A stretch of 32,254 nucleotides of DNA from CAKOSP01 sp964549115 (GTDB lineage: Bacteria; Bacillota_I; Bacilli_A; RF39; UBA660). Positions 15,469 through 22,630 of this stretch are shown piece by piece. Each line of letters opens with the position of its first letter. The first letter of the stretch is position 1. The notes under the pieces are model-generated. The model searched no databases and was not told the origin of the DNA. It saw nothing but the letters and a program-made list of their open reading frames with translations. Location: the NCBI GenBank assembly GCA_964549115.1, contig CAZJTX010000005.1:1-32254 (forward strand), written 5' to 3'. The translations under genes were made by a program, and so were the position numbers.

Positions 15469-16569
15469 ATGAAAAAAGTTATTGTAGGTATGAGCGGGGG
15501 AGTAGACTCGGCTGTAGCAGCTTATCTTTTAATAAAAGAAGGATATATAGTTGAGGGACTATTCATGAGAAATTGGGACAGTACAGTTAATAATGAATAC
15601 AATATTAACAACGATTTTATATGTCCTCAAGAACAAGATTATAACGATGCTTTAGAAGTGTGTAAAGAATTAAATATTCCTCTACATAGAGTTGACTTTG
15701 TAAAAGAATATTGGGATTTAGTTTTCACCTATTTTTTAGAAGAACTTAAAAAGGGGAGAACACCTAATCCTGATTTATTATGTAACAAATTTATAAAGTT
15801 TGATTTATTTAAAAAAGAAGCATACAATTTGGGCGCAGATTATGTCGCTACAGGACATTATGCCAGAATTAAACAAAATAAATTACTAAGAGCTCTAGAT
15901 TTAAGTAAAGATCAAACTTATTTTTTAGCTAGTTTATCTCCAAATCAATTAAAAGATGTTTTGTTCCCATTAGGAGAATTAACTAAAGAAGAAGTTAGAA
16001 ATATTGCTAAAAATAATAATATACCAGTTTTTGATAAAAAAGATTCAACAGGTATTTGCTTTATTGGTGAGAGAAATTATCAGAAATTTATTAGTAATTA
16101 TTTAAAACCTAATCCTGGGGATATTATTAACATTAAAACTAATGAAATTATTGGTACTCACAATGGATTAATGAACTATACATTAGGTCAAAGAAAAAAC
16201 ATCAATTTAAGCGGTTTTAAAGACCGTACTTATGTTTGTGGTAAAGATATCAAACAAAACATATTATACGTCACAATAGGGGATACAGAGTACTTATATT
16301 CAAATTCTTGTTTAGTTGAAGATATAAACTTCATAAGTGATACAAAACCAACATTTTGTACGGCTAAATTCAGATATCAAAGTAAAGATATAGCTGTTAG
16401 AATTGATTATTTAGAAAATAATAAAATAAAACTATATTATGATTCAAAAGCTAAGGCTGTAACTCCTGGACAAGCATGTGTATTATATTTAGGAGAAGAG
16501 TGTCTAGGTGGGGGAATTATAGACAAAATATATATAGATGATCAACCAATTTGGTATGTTAATAATTGA
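15469..16569 (+). CDS. mnmA: tRNA 2-thiouridine(34) synthase MnmA
   Basis: The 366-residue protein has the N-type PP-loop GMSGGVDSAVAAY, the catalytic cysteine Cys105 in NPDLLCNKFIKF, ATGHYARI, KDQTYFLA, and the second catalytic cysteine Cys197 in DSTGICFIGERNY. The C-terminal beta-barrel contains VTPGQACVLY. It thiolates U34 of Lys, Glu and Gln tRNAs, using sulfur from a cysteine desulfurase not in this window. The gene ends in TGA, inside the TTGACA of the next promoter. The ribosome site appears to be the short GTGATC directly before ATG. Confidence 0.97.
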   Translation: MKKVIVGMSGGVDSAVAAYLLIKEGYIVEGLFMRNWDSTVNNEYNINNDFICPQEQDYNDALEVCKELNIPLHRVDFVKEYWDLVFTYFLEELKKGRTPNPDLLCNKFIKFDLFKKEAYNLGADYVATGHYARIKQNKLLRALDLSKDQTYFLASLSPNQLKDVLFPLGELTKEEVRNIAKNNNIPVFDKKDSTGICFIGERNYQKFISNYLKPNPGDIINIKTNEIIGTHNGLMNYTLGQRKNINLSGFKDRTYVCGKDIKQNILYVTIGDTEYLYSNSCLVEDINFISDTKPTFCTAKFRYQSKDIAVRIDYLENNKIKLYYDSKAKAVTPGQACVLYLGEECLGGGIIDKIYIDDQPIWYVNN

Positions 16570-16595
16570 CAATAAAACGTTAAGTAATGTATAAT
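16566..16595 (+). promoter_or_regulatory. Consensus promoter of HTH gene
   Basis: A perfect -35 TTGACA (16566-16571) overlaps the mnmA stop and is followed after 18 bp by a perfect TATAAT (16590-16595). This is the closest match to the sigma-70 consensus in the window. Confidence 0.8.
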
Positions 16596-16622
16596 AAATA
16601 TGTAAATAGGAAAGGTGATAAT

Positions 16623-17408
16623 ATGGAACTATTAAATAATTTACTACAGGAGCTTGGAATATCTAAAGTTAAACTTGCTAAATACTTGGGAGTGTCTAGA
16701 CAAATGGTATATAACTATTTAGATTTAGACGATTTAAATAAATGGCCAAATGAAAAGAAAGTAGATTTATTAGATCTATTTGATATTGAACTAAATGAAT
16801 TTAATCAAAAAACAATAGATGAAAAGCTAAAAAATATCGATTACCCTGTTGAAGTTGAAAAAAGATTAAATAGTTCGCTTAAAACTTCTGGTGACATTGA
16901 TAATTACTTTGATTTAGCTGCCTTCTCTAAGGAAAGCAAGGAATTATTCTTAGACATCACCTCTTTAATTAAAGAAACACTTGAAGCAGGGGAACATAGT
17001 AGAAATGATAATTATGACGCTATTAGATACCTATACTACTTATTACAATCTATGGAAAATGTTCATGAGATTAAGTATATACTAGGTTATATGGCTAAAG
17101 TTAATAATTTTATTAAAGTTGATGAGTATGTATTTGATGAAGATAAACAATTCTTATTCGAAGGTATACTATACTCTGCATTAAACCTTTATAGTAGTGG
17201 TGGGGCATCTAAAACTAAGATCGCAGACTCCCATCGTAGGTTTGTAGAAGAAATAGAACAAAAAACAGAGGATAAGTTAAGTAGAACTCAACAACTGTTT
17301 ACAATTAAGGAACAAGCACTAAAAGAGTTAGGATATAAAGATTTTAATGATATCAATGCTAATGAAGTATTAGAGAAGATAGTAGAAATAGAGTCTAGAA
17401 ATGTATAA
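16623..17408 (+). CDS. HTH-domain protein of unknown function
   Basis: The 261-residue protein starts at the ATG after AAAGGTGAT; an upstream ATG at 16587 lacks a ribosome site and lies at the predicted transcription start. Residues 3-35 (LLNNLLQELGISKVKLAKYL then GVSRQMVYNYL) form a Cro/XRE-like helix-turn-helix. The remaining ~210 residues are helical and acidic with no motif I recognise. Basic, polar C-terminal helices include DSHRRFVEEIEQKTEDKL. It probably binds DNA. Its very strong promoter, own terminator and position beside the dif-like site and xer gene are notable. A phage-type regulator is possible, but no phage genes are nearby and base composition looks like the neighbours. Confidence 0.8.
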   Translation: MELLNNLLQELGISKVKLAKYLGVSRQMVYNYLDLDDLNKWPNEKKVDLLDLFDIELNEFNQKTIDEKLKNIDYPVEVEKRLNSSLKTSGDIDNYFDLAAFSKESKELFLDITSLIKETLEAGEHSRNDNYDAIRYLYYLLQSMENVHEIKYILGYMAKVNNFIKVDEYVFDEDKQFLFEGILYSALNLYSSGGASKTKIADSHRRFVEEIEQKTEDKLSRTQQLFTIKEQALKELGYKDFNDINANEVLEKIVEIESRNV

Positions 17409-17433
17409 AACTAAGTATTTAACTTAGTTTTTT
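17407..17433 (+). terminator. Terminator of HTH gene
   Basis: AAAACTAAGT and ACTTAGTTTT form a 10-bp stem with a 5-base loop followed by T residues, immediately after the stop codon. Confidence 0.8.
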
Positions 17434-17446
17434 CTTTATATAATCA

Positions 17447-17474
17447 AGTAAAGATAATATATATTATGTCAACT
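17447..17474 (+). other. dif-like chromosome dimer resolution site
   Basis: The site consists of AGTAAAGATAA, TATATA and TTATGTCAACT: an 11-bp XerC-type arm, a 6-bp centre and an 11-bp XerD-type arm. The right 17 bases differ by one base from the right part of the Bacillus subtilis dif as I remember it, and the arms match each other as inverted repeats at 8 of 11 positions. It lies in a 61-bp gap between a terminator and the 3' end of a xer gene, at the point where gene orientation changes. Confidence 0.78.
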
Positions 17475-17494
17475 TACAGTATTTTACTTTATAT

Positions 17495-18355
17495 TTATGA
17501 ATGAGGATGGTTAGAATAGTCCTCTTTTATCTTCTTATTATGTACTTTAGCATATATTTCAGTTGTAGATAGATTCTCATGCCCTAATATCTCCTGTATT
17601 ATCCTTAGATCTGCTCCATTATTAAGCATATGTGTTGCAAATGAGTGTCTTAATATATGAGGAGAAATGTTTTTAGTTACTCCCCCTTCTTTTGCTAACT
17701 TTTTTAATATTTTATAAAATCCTTGTCTTGATATATTATTACCTAAATTATTTATAAATACGTATTCACTTTGTTTTTCTTTTAATAAAAATGATCGATA
17801 ATCATTTATATATAATTTCAAATATTTTATAGCCATATCATTTAAGGGGGTAATTCTTTCTTTCTTCCCCTTCCCCATTATTCTTATTTCACCATCTAAG
17901 AACTCTATTTGGAATAATTTTAAATTAACTAACTCACTAATTCTAATACCTGTTGCATATAATACTTCAAGCATAGCTTTATTTCTATAATCATGGGGTT
18001 TTATTAATTTTATATCTAATAATTTATCCACTTCTTCTAAACTTAGGTACTCAGGTAATGTTTTGGGCATTTTGGGCATTTTAATCCCCTCTGCGGGACT
18101 TTTATCAATCACGTTGTCATTTACTAGATATTTATAAAAACTGTTTATAACAGTCAAATAATGAGCTTTACTTCTACTAGATAAATCTAATTGATATAAA
18201 AAGTCTTGAATATTGTTTCTATCTAACTTTATAATGTTATCATCTTTAAAATAATCATAAAATACGTCTAGATTATATTTATATGATTGATAAGTATTAC
18301 TAGATAATTTTCTTTCGTATTTAATATAGTTTAAATAATCTAATATATAATCCAT
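17495..18355 (-). CDS. xerD: Tyrosine recombinase XerC/XerD
   Basis: The 286-residue tyrosine recombinase is close to the usual 295-300 residues. It has an N-terminal SAM-like core-binding domain (about 1-95) and a catalytic domain with Arg138 (ATGIRISEL), the beta-hairpin Lys in GKGKKER, His233 and Arg236 (HILRHSFATHML), His259 (LGHENLS) and nucleophile Tyr268 (TTEIYAKV). It resolves chromosome dimers at dif with FtsK. Whether it is XerC or XerD cannot be settled by eye; the symbol is the more likely choice. The ribosome site TAGGAG precedes the ATG. Its gene lies 21 bp from the dif-like site and is divergent from rarA. A second Xer protein would be expected elsewhere. Confidence 0.92.
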   Translation of the reverse strand: MDYILDYLNYIKYERKLSSNTYQSYKYNLDVFYDYFKDDNIIKLDRNNIQDFLYQLDLSSRSKAHYLTVINSFYKYLVNDNVIDKSPAEGIKMPKMPKTLPEYLSLEEVDKLLDIKLIKPHDYRNKAMLEVLYATGIRISELVNLKLFQIEFLDGEIRIMGKGKKERITPLNDMAIKYLKLYINDYRSFLLKEKQSEYVFINNLGNNISRQGFYKILKKLAKEGGVTKNISPHILRHSFATHMLNNGADLRIIQEILGHENLSTTEIYAKVHNKKIKEDYSNHPHS

Positions 18356-18370
18356 ACTACTCCTAGTTTT

Positions 18371-18376
18371 ATTATA
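18371..18376 (-). promoter_or_regulatory. -10 box of xer gene
   Basis: TATAAT on the minus strand (in GTAGTATAATAAAAC) lies 15 bases before the xer start, with the TAGGAG ribosome site between. Confidence 0.5.
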
Positions 18377-18408
18377 CTACAAATATAGAAAAGAAGTTTT
18401 AAATTTGT

Positions 18409-18414
18409 TACAAT
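18409..18414 (+). promoter_or_regulatory. -10 box of rarA (leaderless)
   Basis: TACAAT in TTTGTTACAAT, with only 6 bases before the rarA ATG and no ribosome site. The spacing is identical to that at uvrC. Confidence 0.5.
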
Positions 18415-18420
18415 AAGTAT

Positions 18421-19617
18421 ATGGAATTATTAGCAAATAAAGTAAGACCAACTAAATTAAATGAAGTTTTAGGACAAGACCATTTAATTGGCAAAGATAA
18501 AATATTAACTAATTTAATTAAAAACAAAAAATTGTTTTCAATGATTTTTTATGGTCCACCTGGAACGGGTAAAACTAGTATTGCTAAAGCATTAATAAAC
18601 GAACTAAAACTCCCCTTCAAAGAATTAAACGCAACTATGAGTAAAAAAGATGACTTCGTATATGCGATTAATGAAGCTAGAATGAGTAATGACTTTATTT
18701 TAGTAGTAGATGAGATACATCGTATGAATAAAGATAAACAAGATATACTACTACCCTACTTAGAAGATGGAACTATTATTTTAATAGGACTAACAACAGC
18801 AAATCCTTTTTATAAAGTAAATCCTGCTATTAGGAGTAGAACTCAAATATTTGAAGTTAAATTATTAAATAAAAAGGATATTATAAAAGGTTTAAATAAA
18901 ATTATTAAAACTTTAGAAAATATTACTATTGATAAAGAAAGTATTGAATATATTGCCAATACTTCAAGAGGAGATTATAGATTTGCTCTTAATTTATTAG
19001 AAGTAGCATACTATTCTTCTAGTAAACATATTATTAATTTAGAATTACTTCAATCTATTCAAAATAAACCCTCAATATTAACCGATAAAGATGAAGATTA
19101 CTATTATAATTTATTAAGCGCATTTCAAAAGTCAATACGTGGTAGCGACGTCGATGCATCTCTACACTATCTAGCTAAATTAATTCTAATAGAAGATTTA
19201 GATATAATATATAGAAGACTAACAGTTATTGGTTATGAAGATATAGGGTTGGCTAATCCTGGTATTAATATAAAAATTAATAATGCGATAACTTCATGTG
19301 AGAGAATTGGATTACCTGAGGCGACTTTAATACTTGGTAATATAGTAGTAGAAATGGCTCTGTCTCCTAAGAGTAACAGTACATATTTAGCTGTTAACAA
19401 AGCTATGAATGATGTGAAATTAGGACTTGGTAACGAAATACCACCTAATATTACTCACAACTCAAGCACTTATAAGTATCCACATGATTATACTAACAAT
19501 TATATTGAAGAAAATTATATGCCAAAAGATTTATTAAATAAAAAATATTATGTAAAACAAAACAGTAATATAGAAAAACAATTAAATGATGTATTTGAAA
19601 GGATGAAAAATAAATGA
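18421..19617 (+). CDS. rarA: Replication-associated recombination protein RarA (MgsA)
   Basis: The 398-residue AAA+ ATPase opens with the family's RPTKLNEVLGQDHLIG. It has Walker A GPPGTGKT (45-52), Walker B VVDEIHRMNKDKQD, sensor 1 in LIGLTTANPF, and arginine finger region NPAIRSRTQIFEV. The C-terminal tetramerisation domain includes AFQKSIRGSDVDASLHYLA and YEDIGLANP. RarA acts at stalled forks together with SSB and clamp-loader components. It overlaps gpsA by 4 bp (ATGA), so the two are coupled. It is divergent from the xer gene. Confidence 0.95.
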   Translation: MELLANKVRPTKLNEVLGQDHLIGKDKILTNLIKNKKLFSMIFYGPPGTGKTSIAKALINELKLPFKELNATMSKKDDFVYAINEARMSNDFILVVDEIHRMNKDKQDILLPYLEDGTIILIGLTTANPFYKVNPAIRSRTQIFEVKLLNKKDIIKGLNKIIKTLENITIDKESIEYIANTSRGDYRFALNLLEVAYYSSSKHIINLELLQSIQNKPSILTDKDEDYYYNLLSAFQKSIRGSDVDASLHYLAKLILIEDLDIIYRRLTVIGYEDIGLANPGINIKINNAITSCERIGLPEATLILGNIVVEMALSPKSNSTYLAVNKAMNDVKLGLGNEIPPNITHNSSTYKYPHDYTNNYIEENYMPKDLLNKKYYVKQNSNIEKQLNDVFERMKNK

Positions 19618-20588
19618 AAATAACAGTATTAGGGTCAGGTCATTTCGCTATAGCTATAGCTCACTTTTTATCAAAGAAAGAAAATAATAACGTAGTAATG
19701 TGGACTCACGATGAAGAAAAGGAAAAAGAGTTTTTAAAACATAAATCTCTTCCATCAATTATGGATCATAAATTTAATAAAAACATAACTGTAACGGCTA
19801 GTTTAGAAGAATCTTTAAAAGATTCTAAATTAATATATGTTGTTACTACTTCTAATCATTTTTTAGATTTAATGACAAAAGTTAAAAAGTATTATAATGA
19901 CACCCCTATTTGTATAGCCACTAAAGGTATAGAAGAAAATAAAAAAGAATTATTATCAAACATAGTAAAAAATGTTTTAAAAACTAAAAATATAGCAGCA
20001 CTATCTGGACCTAGTTTTGCAATAGATATGATGAACAACTACCCAGTTGCACTAGCATTAGGTTCAAGATCTAAAAAAACAATTAATTTAGTTAATAATA
20101 CTTTAGCTGGGGACACTTTAAAGCTAAGAGTAACTAATGATTTAGAAGGTATACAATTAAGTGGCGCTGTAAAAAATATAATAGCTATCGGAGCAGGTAT
20201 TATATCTGGAATGGGATATCCTGAGTCAACCCTAGCATTTTATTTAACAGAATCAATTCATGATATTAAAAATGCCATGCATGTAATTGGTGGTAAAAAG
20301 AAAACCATTTTATCATTTGCTGGTATAGGCGATTTAATTCTTACCTCGACAAGTACTAAAAGTAGAAACTTCTCTTTTGGATATACAGTAGGAAAACACC
20401 AAAACAAAACTAAAACAGAGGAGTTTTTAAAAAACAACACAGTTGAGGGATATTTTACTTTAAAAAGTGTATATTCTTTATTAAATGATAAAAATGTTAA
20501 AATGCCTATTATTGAAATTTTATACAATATTATTTATGAAAATGATGATCCAAAAAAATTAATAAGCTTTTTAATAGAAAAAGAGTAA
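19614..20588 (+). CDS. gpsA: NAD(P)-dependent glycerol-3-phosphate dehydrogenase
   Basis: The 324-residue GpsA has an N-terminal Rossmann motif VLGSGHFAIAIAHFL, then MWTHDEE, VVTTSNHFLDL, ATKGIEENKKELLS and the conserved ALSGPSFAIDM. The catalytic-lysine region is GAVKNIIAIGAGI and the C-terminal helices include FAGIGDLILTSTS and KSRNFSFGYTVG. It makes sn-glycerol 3-phosphate for phospholipid synthesis. The fingerprint is GSGHFA rather than the common GxGxxG/A with threonine, a mild variation. The ATG lies within the rarA stop. A strong terminator overlaps the last codons and the stop. Confidence 0.95.
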   Translation: MKITVLGSGHFAIAIAHFLSKKENNNVVMWTHDEEKEKEFLKHKSLPSIMDHKFNKNITVTASLEESLKDSKLIYVVTTSNHFLDLMTKVKKYYNDTPICIATKGIEENKKELLSNIVKNVLKTKNIAALSGPSFAIDMMNNYPVALALGSRSKKTINLVNNTLAGDTLKLRVTNDLEGIQLSGAVKNIIAIGAGIISGMGYPESTLAFYLTESIHDIKNAMHVIGGKKKTILSFAGIGDLILTSTSTKSRNFSFGYTVGKHQNKTKTEEFLKNNTVEGYFTLKSVYSLLNDKNVKMPIIEILYNIIYENDDPKKLISFLIEKE

Positions 20589-20607
20589 GTCAAATTACTC
20601 TTTTTTT
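20578..20607. terminator. Terminator after gpsA, possibly bidirectional
   Basis: AAAAAGAGTAA and TTACTCTTTTT form an 11-bp stem with loop GTCAAA and a T run. The opposite-strand A/T run could also stop read-through from the minus-strand RNA. Confidence 0.85.
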
Positions 20608-20616
20608 AATCAAATT

Positions 20617-20780
20617 AAAAGTCTAAAGATAAAGCCTCTTGATAAAGCCCGCGTTCGCGAGGTGGTAGAATACATATAAGGTTTTGGATCCTGGATAAAT
20701 CCAGTGTTCAAGCCCACCCTATAATTAATTCCCCGTATTATCATCATAGTCGGTTTTATTGAGAACTAATACCTTTAGAC
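20617..20780 (-). ncRNA. Structured small non-coding RNA (about 164 nt, 6S-like layout)
   Basis: No gene is found in the 253-bp gap, but the minus strand shows an RNA unit. Its predicted 5' end (20780) pairs with its 3' end over 11 bp (GUCUAAAGGUA with UAUCUUUAGAC), followed by UUUU. Inside are a 6-bp helix GGGUGG/CCACCU, a hairpin CUCGC-GAAC-GCGGG, and a hairpin CUGGA-UUUA-UCCAG. Each of the first three helices contains a G-U pair that would be an A-C mismatch on the other strand, which favours minus-strand transcription. A promoter is positioned so that transcription begins exactly at the closing helix. A closing stem with a large open middle and an internal arm is the layout of 6S RNA, and Bacillus 6S-1 lies near rarA/aspS, but I cannot confirm this family. 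Confidence 0.6.
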
Positions 20781-20786
20781 AATTAT

Positions 20787-20815
20787 ATTATACCATAAAA
20801 TCATTTATATAAATA
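20787..20815 (-). promoter_or_regulatory. Promoter of the small RNA
   Basis: The minus strand reads TATGGTATAAT, an extended -10 (TATAAT at 20787-20792) with a weak TATTTA 17 bp upstream. Six bases later the RNA begins with GUCUAAAG. The same TATGGTATAAT box precedes mutS. Confidence 0.65.
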
Positions 20816-20841
20816 ATAATATTTGTAGTTTACATGTCAAT

Positions 20842-22593
20842 TTATGACTTTTTCCAAGTTGTTTTTATGTCACTACTTGAACTGTGAGGTTCTGGGACTG
20901 GTAAGTCTAATTTAACAATCATTGGTATTTTAAATGCTGAGCCAAATCCAACACAAGTACCCGGTTGTAATGACTTTTGTTTTTCTATAATATCACTAGA
21001 TATGTTAGGTAACATTTCTTCTATATATTTTATATCTTTTGGGTGTGTCATTTTAAATATTAAAAAGTTAGAACACTGTGCTACAACTGTATCTGAAATC
21101 TCAACTGGTCTTTGCGTAATAATATCTAATAAGACTCCATATTTTCTTCCTTCTTTAGCTATACGATCAAATATATTATACCCAATTAAGAATGTATCAC
21201 TATCCGCTTGAATATATCTATGGGCTTCTTCTAAAAATAAATGAAATGGTTGTTCCGCTCTTTTTTCATGATTTTTAGCATAAGTAAATATCATTTTAGA
21301 AATAATTTTAACTATTACTTTTGCCAAGTTATCATCTAAATCTTCTAAATTAATATTGATAATTTGAGCTTCTTTATTATCTTTATAACTTTTCAAATGT
21401 TTTATATATTCATCTAAAGTAAAACTCTCTTTTGTAAAAAACTTATTATTATCACTATTAATAATAGTGTTTAATCTTACTTTTAAAATCATTGCAGAAT
21501 CATGTAACGCTGTATTGCTTTGAAATCCTTCACTAATTAAAGTAAACTCAAGTGCATCTGCATAATCACCTAAAGTATAAGTTACTCCCTTAGGTTCAGA
21601 TGTTGATTCCAAATTATCGTTAATATGTTTTAATATATAATCTGTAATTAAAACTGATTCACCAAAATTACCATTTGAATCAATTTCAAAACATTCACTA
21701 AATGTTCTGCTATACCCTACTCCGTTTATGACAGTATTAAAATTAAACTCATCTGTATGACACACTTCTATTATTCTAAATACATCATTTTTCTTTGTTT
21801 GGATAGTATTATTACTAAATAATATCGCAATTAAAGCTTTAGCTATTAAATGATTTTTATATCTAATAGTTTCGTCATTACGATCAGCAAATACTTTTGT
21901 TAATTTTAGTGTTCTCTCAATTATAGGTAATTGTGAATGTTCATTTGCTTGTAACAATAAAGCAAAATCATCAAGTGTTAATAAGTTTGTAGGAATTTTA
22001 AGTAAATAATCATCACTTTCTTCTAATTGAGTAGTAATAAATTTATAATTATATTTATTAGTATCGTTAATTTTTTTAAATGCATGTTTATATTCACCAA
22101 ATGAATCAAATATTAATATATTTGCATTTGATGAATCAAAAGAATTATTGTAAAAGATATTTTGAACAATTCTAGCTACACCATATGATTTACCAGATCC
22201 AGAGTTACCAAATATTGCTACATGATTACCAAAAAATGAATTTAATTTTGGATATACTTTAAATCCTTGATACATAGCATGATTACCTAATATTAAAGAT
22301 TCCCCATCGTCTTGACCTACTAATTCATTTAATTCAATACCACTTATTATTCTAACTTTACTATCTATTTTAGGTTTTCTTAATACCCCAGCAATATATT
22401 TACCATTTGAAAATTCTCCTAAAAGACGGACAATTATTTGGTTGTGATTTAATTCACTAATTTCTCCAAGAATTGCTTGATCAGATGATTCAAATATTAC
22501 ATGTAAGTTCATTAAATCAGAAACCTCTGCTGACTTAGCAACATTTTCTAATTTAACTATATTTTCTCCTATATAAAGAATTTTACCAAACAT
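20842..22593 (-). CDS. HerA-type ATP-binding protein (DUF87)
   Basis: The 583-residue P-loop ATPase belongs to the HerA/FtsK superfamily. An N-terminal HAS-barrel-like beta domain (about 1-85, including LGEISELNHNQIIVRLLGEF) is followed by Walker A GNSGSGKS (129-136), Walker B HLFLEEAHRY, sensor-like DIITQRPVEISDTVV and a late arginine-containing region. Archaeal HerA pairs with NurA nuclease in end resection, and bacterial relatives work in repair or defence with varied partners. No nuclease gene is next to it here. It has its own extended -10 and an AAGGGTGAT ribosome site, 37 bp after gatB, and is followed by the small RNA. The fold assignment is sure; the function is open. Confidence 0.85.
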   Translation of the reverse strand: MFGKILYIGENIVKLENVAKSAEVSDLMNLHVIFESSDQAILGEISELNHNQIIVRLLGEFSNGKYIAGVLRKPKIDSKVRIISGIELNELVGQDDGESLILGNHAMYQGFKVYPKLNSFFGNHVAIFGNSGSGKSYGVARIVQNIFYNNSFDSSNANILIFDSFGEYKHAFKKINDTNKYNYKFITTQLEESDDYLLKIPTNLLTLDDFALLLQANEHSQLPIIERTLKLTKVFADRNDETIRYKNHLIAKALIAILFSNNTIQTKKNDVFRIIEVCHTDEFNFNTVINGVGYSRTFSECFEIDSNGNFGESVLITDYILKHINDNLESTSEPKGVTYTLGDYADALEFTLISEGFQSNTALHDSAMILKVRLNTIINSDNNKFFTKESFTLDEYIKHLKSYKDNKEAQIININLEDLDDNLAKVIVKIISKMIFTYAKNHEKRAEQPFHLFLEEAHRYIQADSDTFLIGYNIFDRIAKEGRKYGVLLDIITQRPVEISDTVVAQCSNFLIFKMTHPKDIKYIEEMLPNISSDIIEKQKSLQPGTCVGFGSAFKIPMIVKLDLPVPEPHSSSSDIKTTWKKS

Positions 22594-22618
22594 TAAATCA
22601 CCCTTTTATTCTATAAAA

Positions 22619-22624
22619 ATTATA
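22619..22624 (-). promoter_or_regulatory. Extended -10 promoter of the herA-like gene
   Basis: The minus strand reads TGATATAAT, TG plus one base plus TATAAT, in the 37-bp gap after gatB. It gives a leader of about 20 bases with AAGGGTGAT before the ATG. Confidence 0.6.
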
Positions 22625-22630
22625 TCACAA

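Noticed and set aside
20621..20650. Direct repeat GATAAAGCC (two copies 14 bp apart)
   Set aside because: Only two short copies, both inside the small RNA; not a CRISPR or mobile-element end.
20641..20725. Plus-strand stretch resembling a tRNA-Leu (GGTGGTAGAA like a D-loop, GTTCAAGCC like a T-loop)
   Set aside because: No acceptor stem, a mismatched T-stem and anticodon arm, and no CCA. The same bases form better helices, with G-U pairs, on the minus strand as part of the small RNA.
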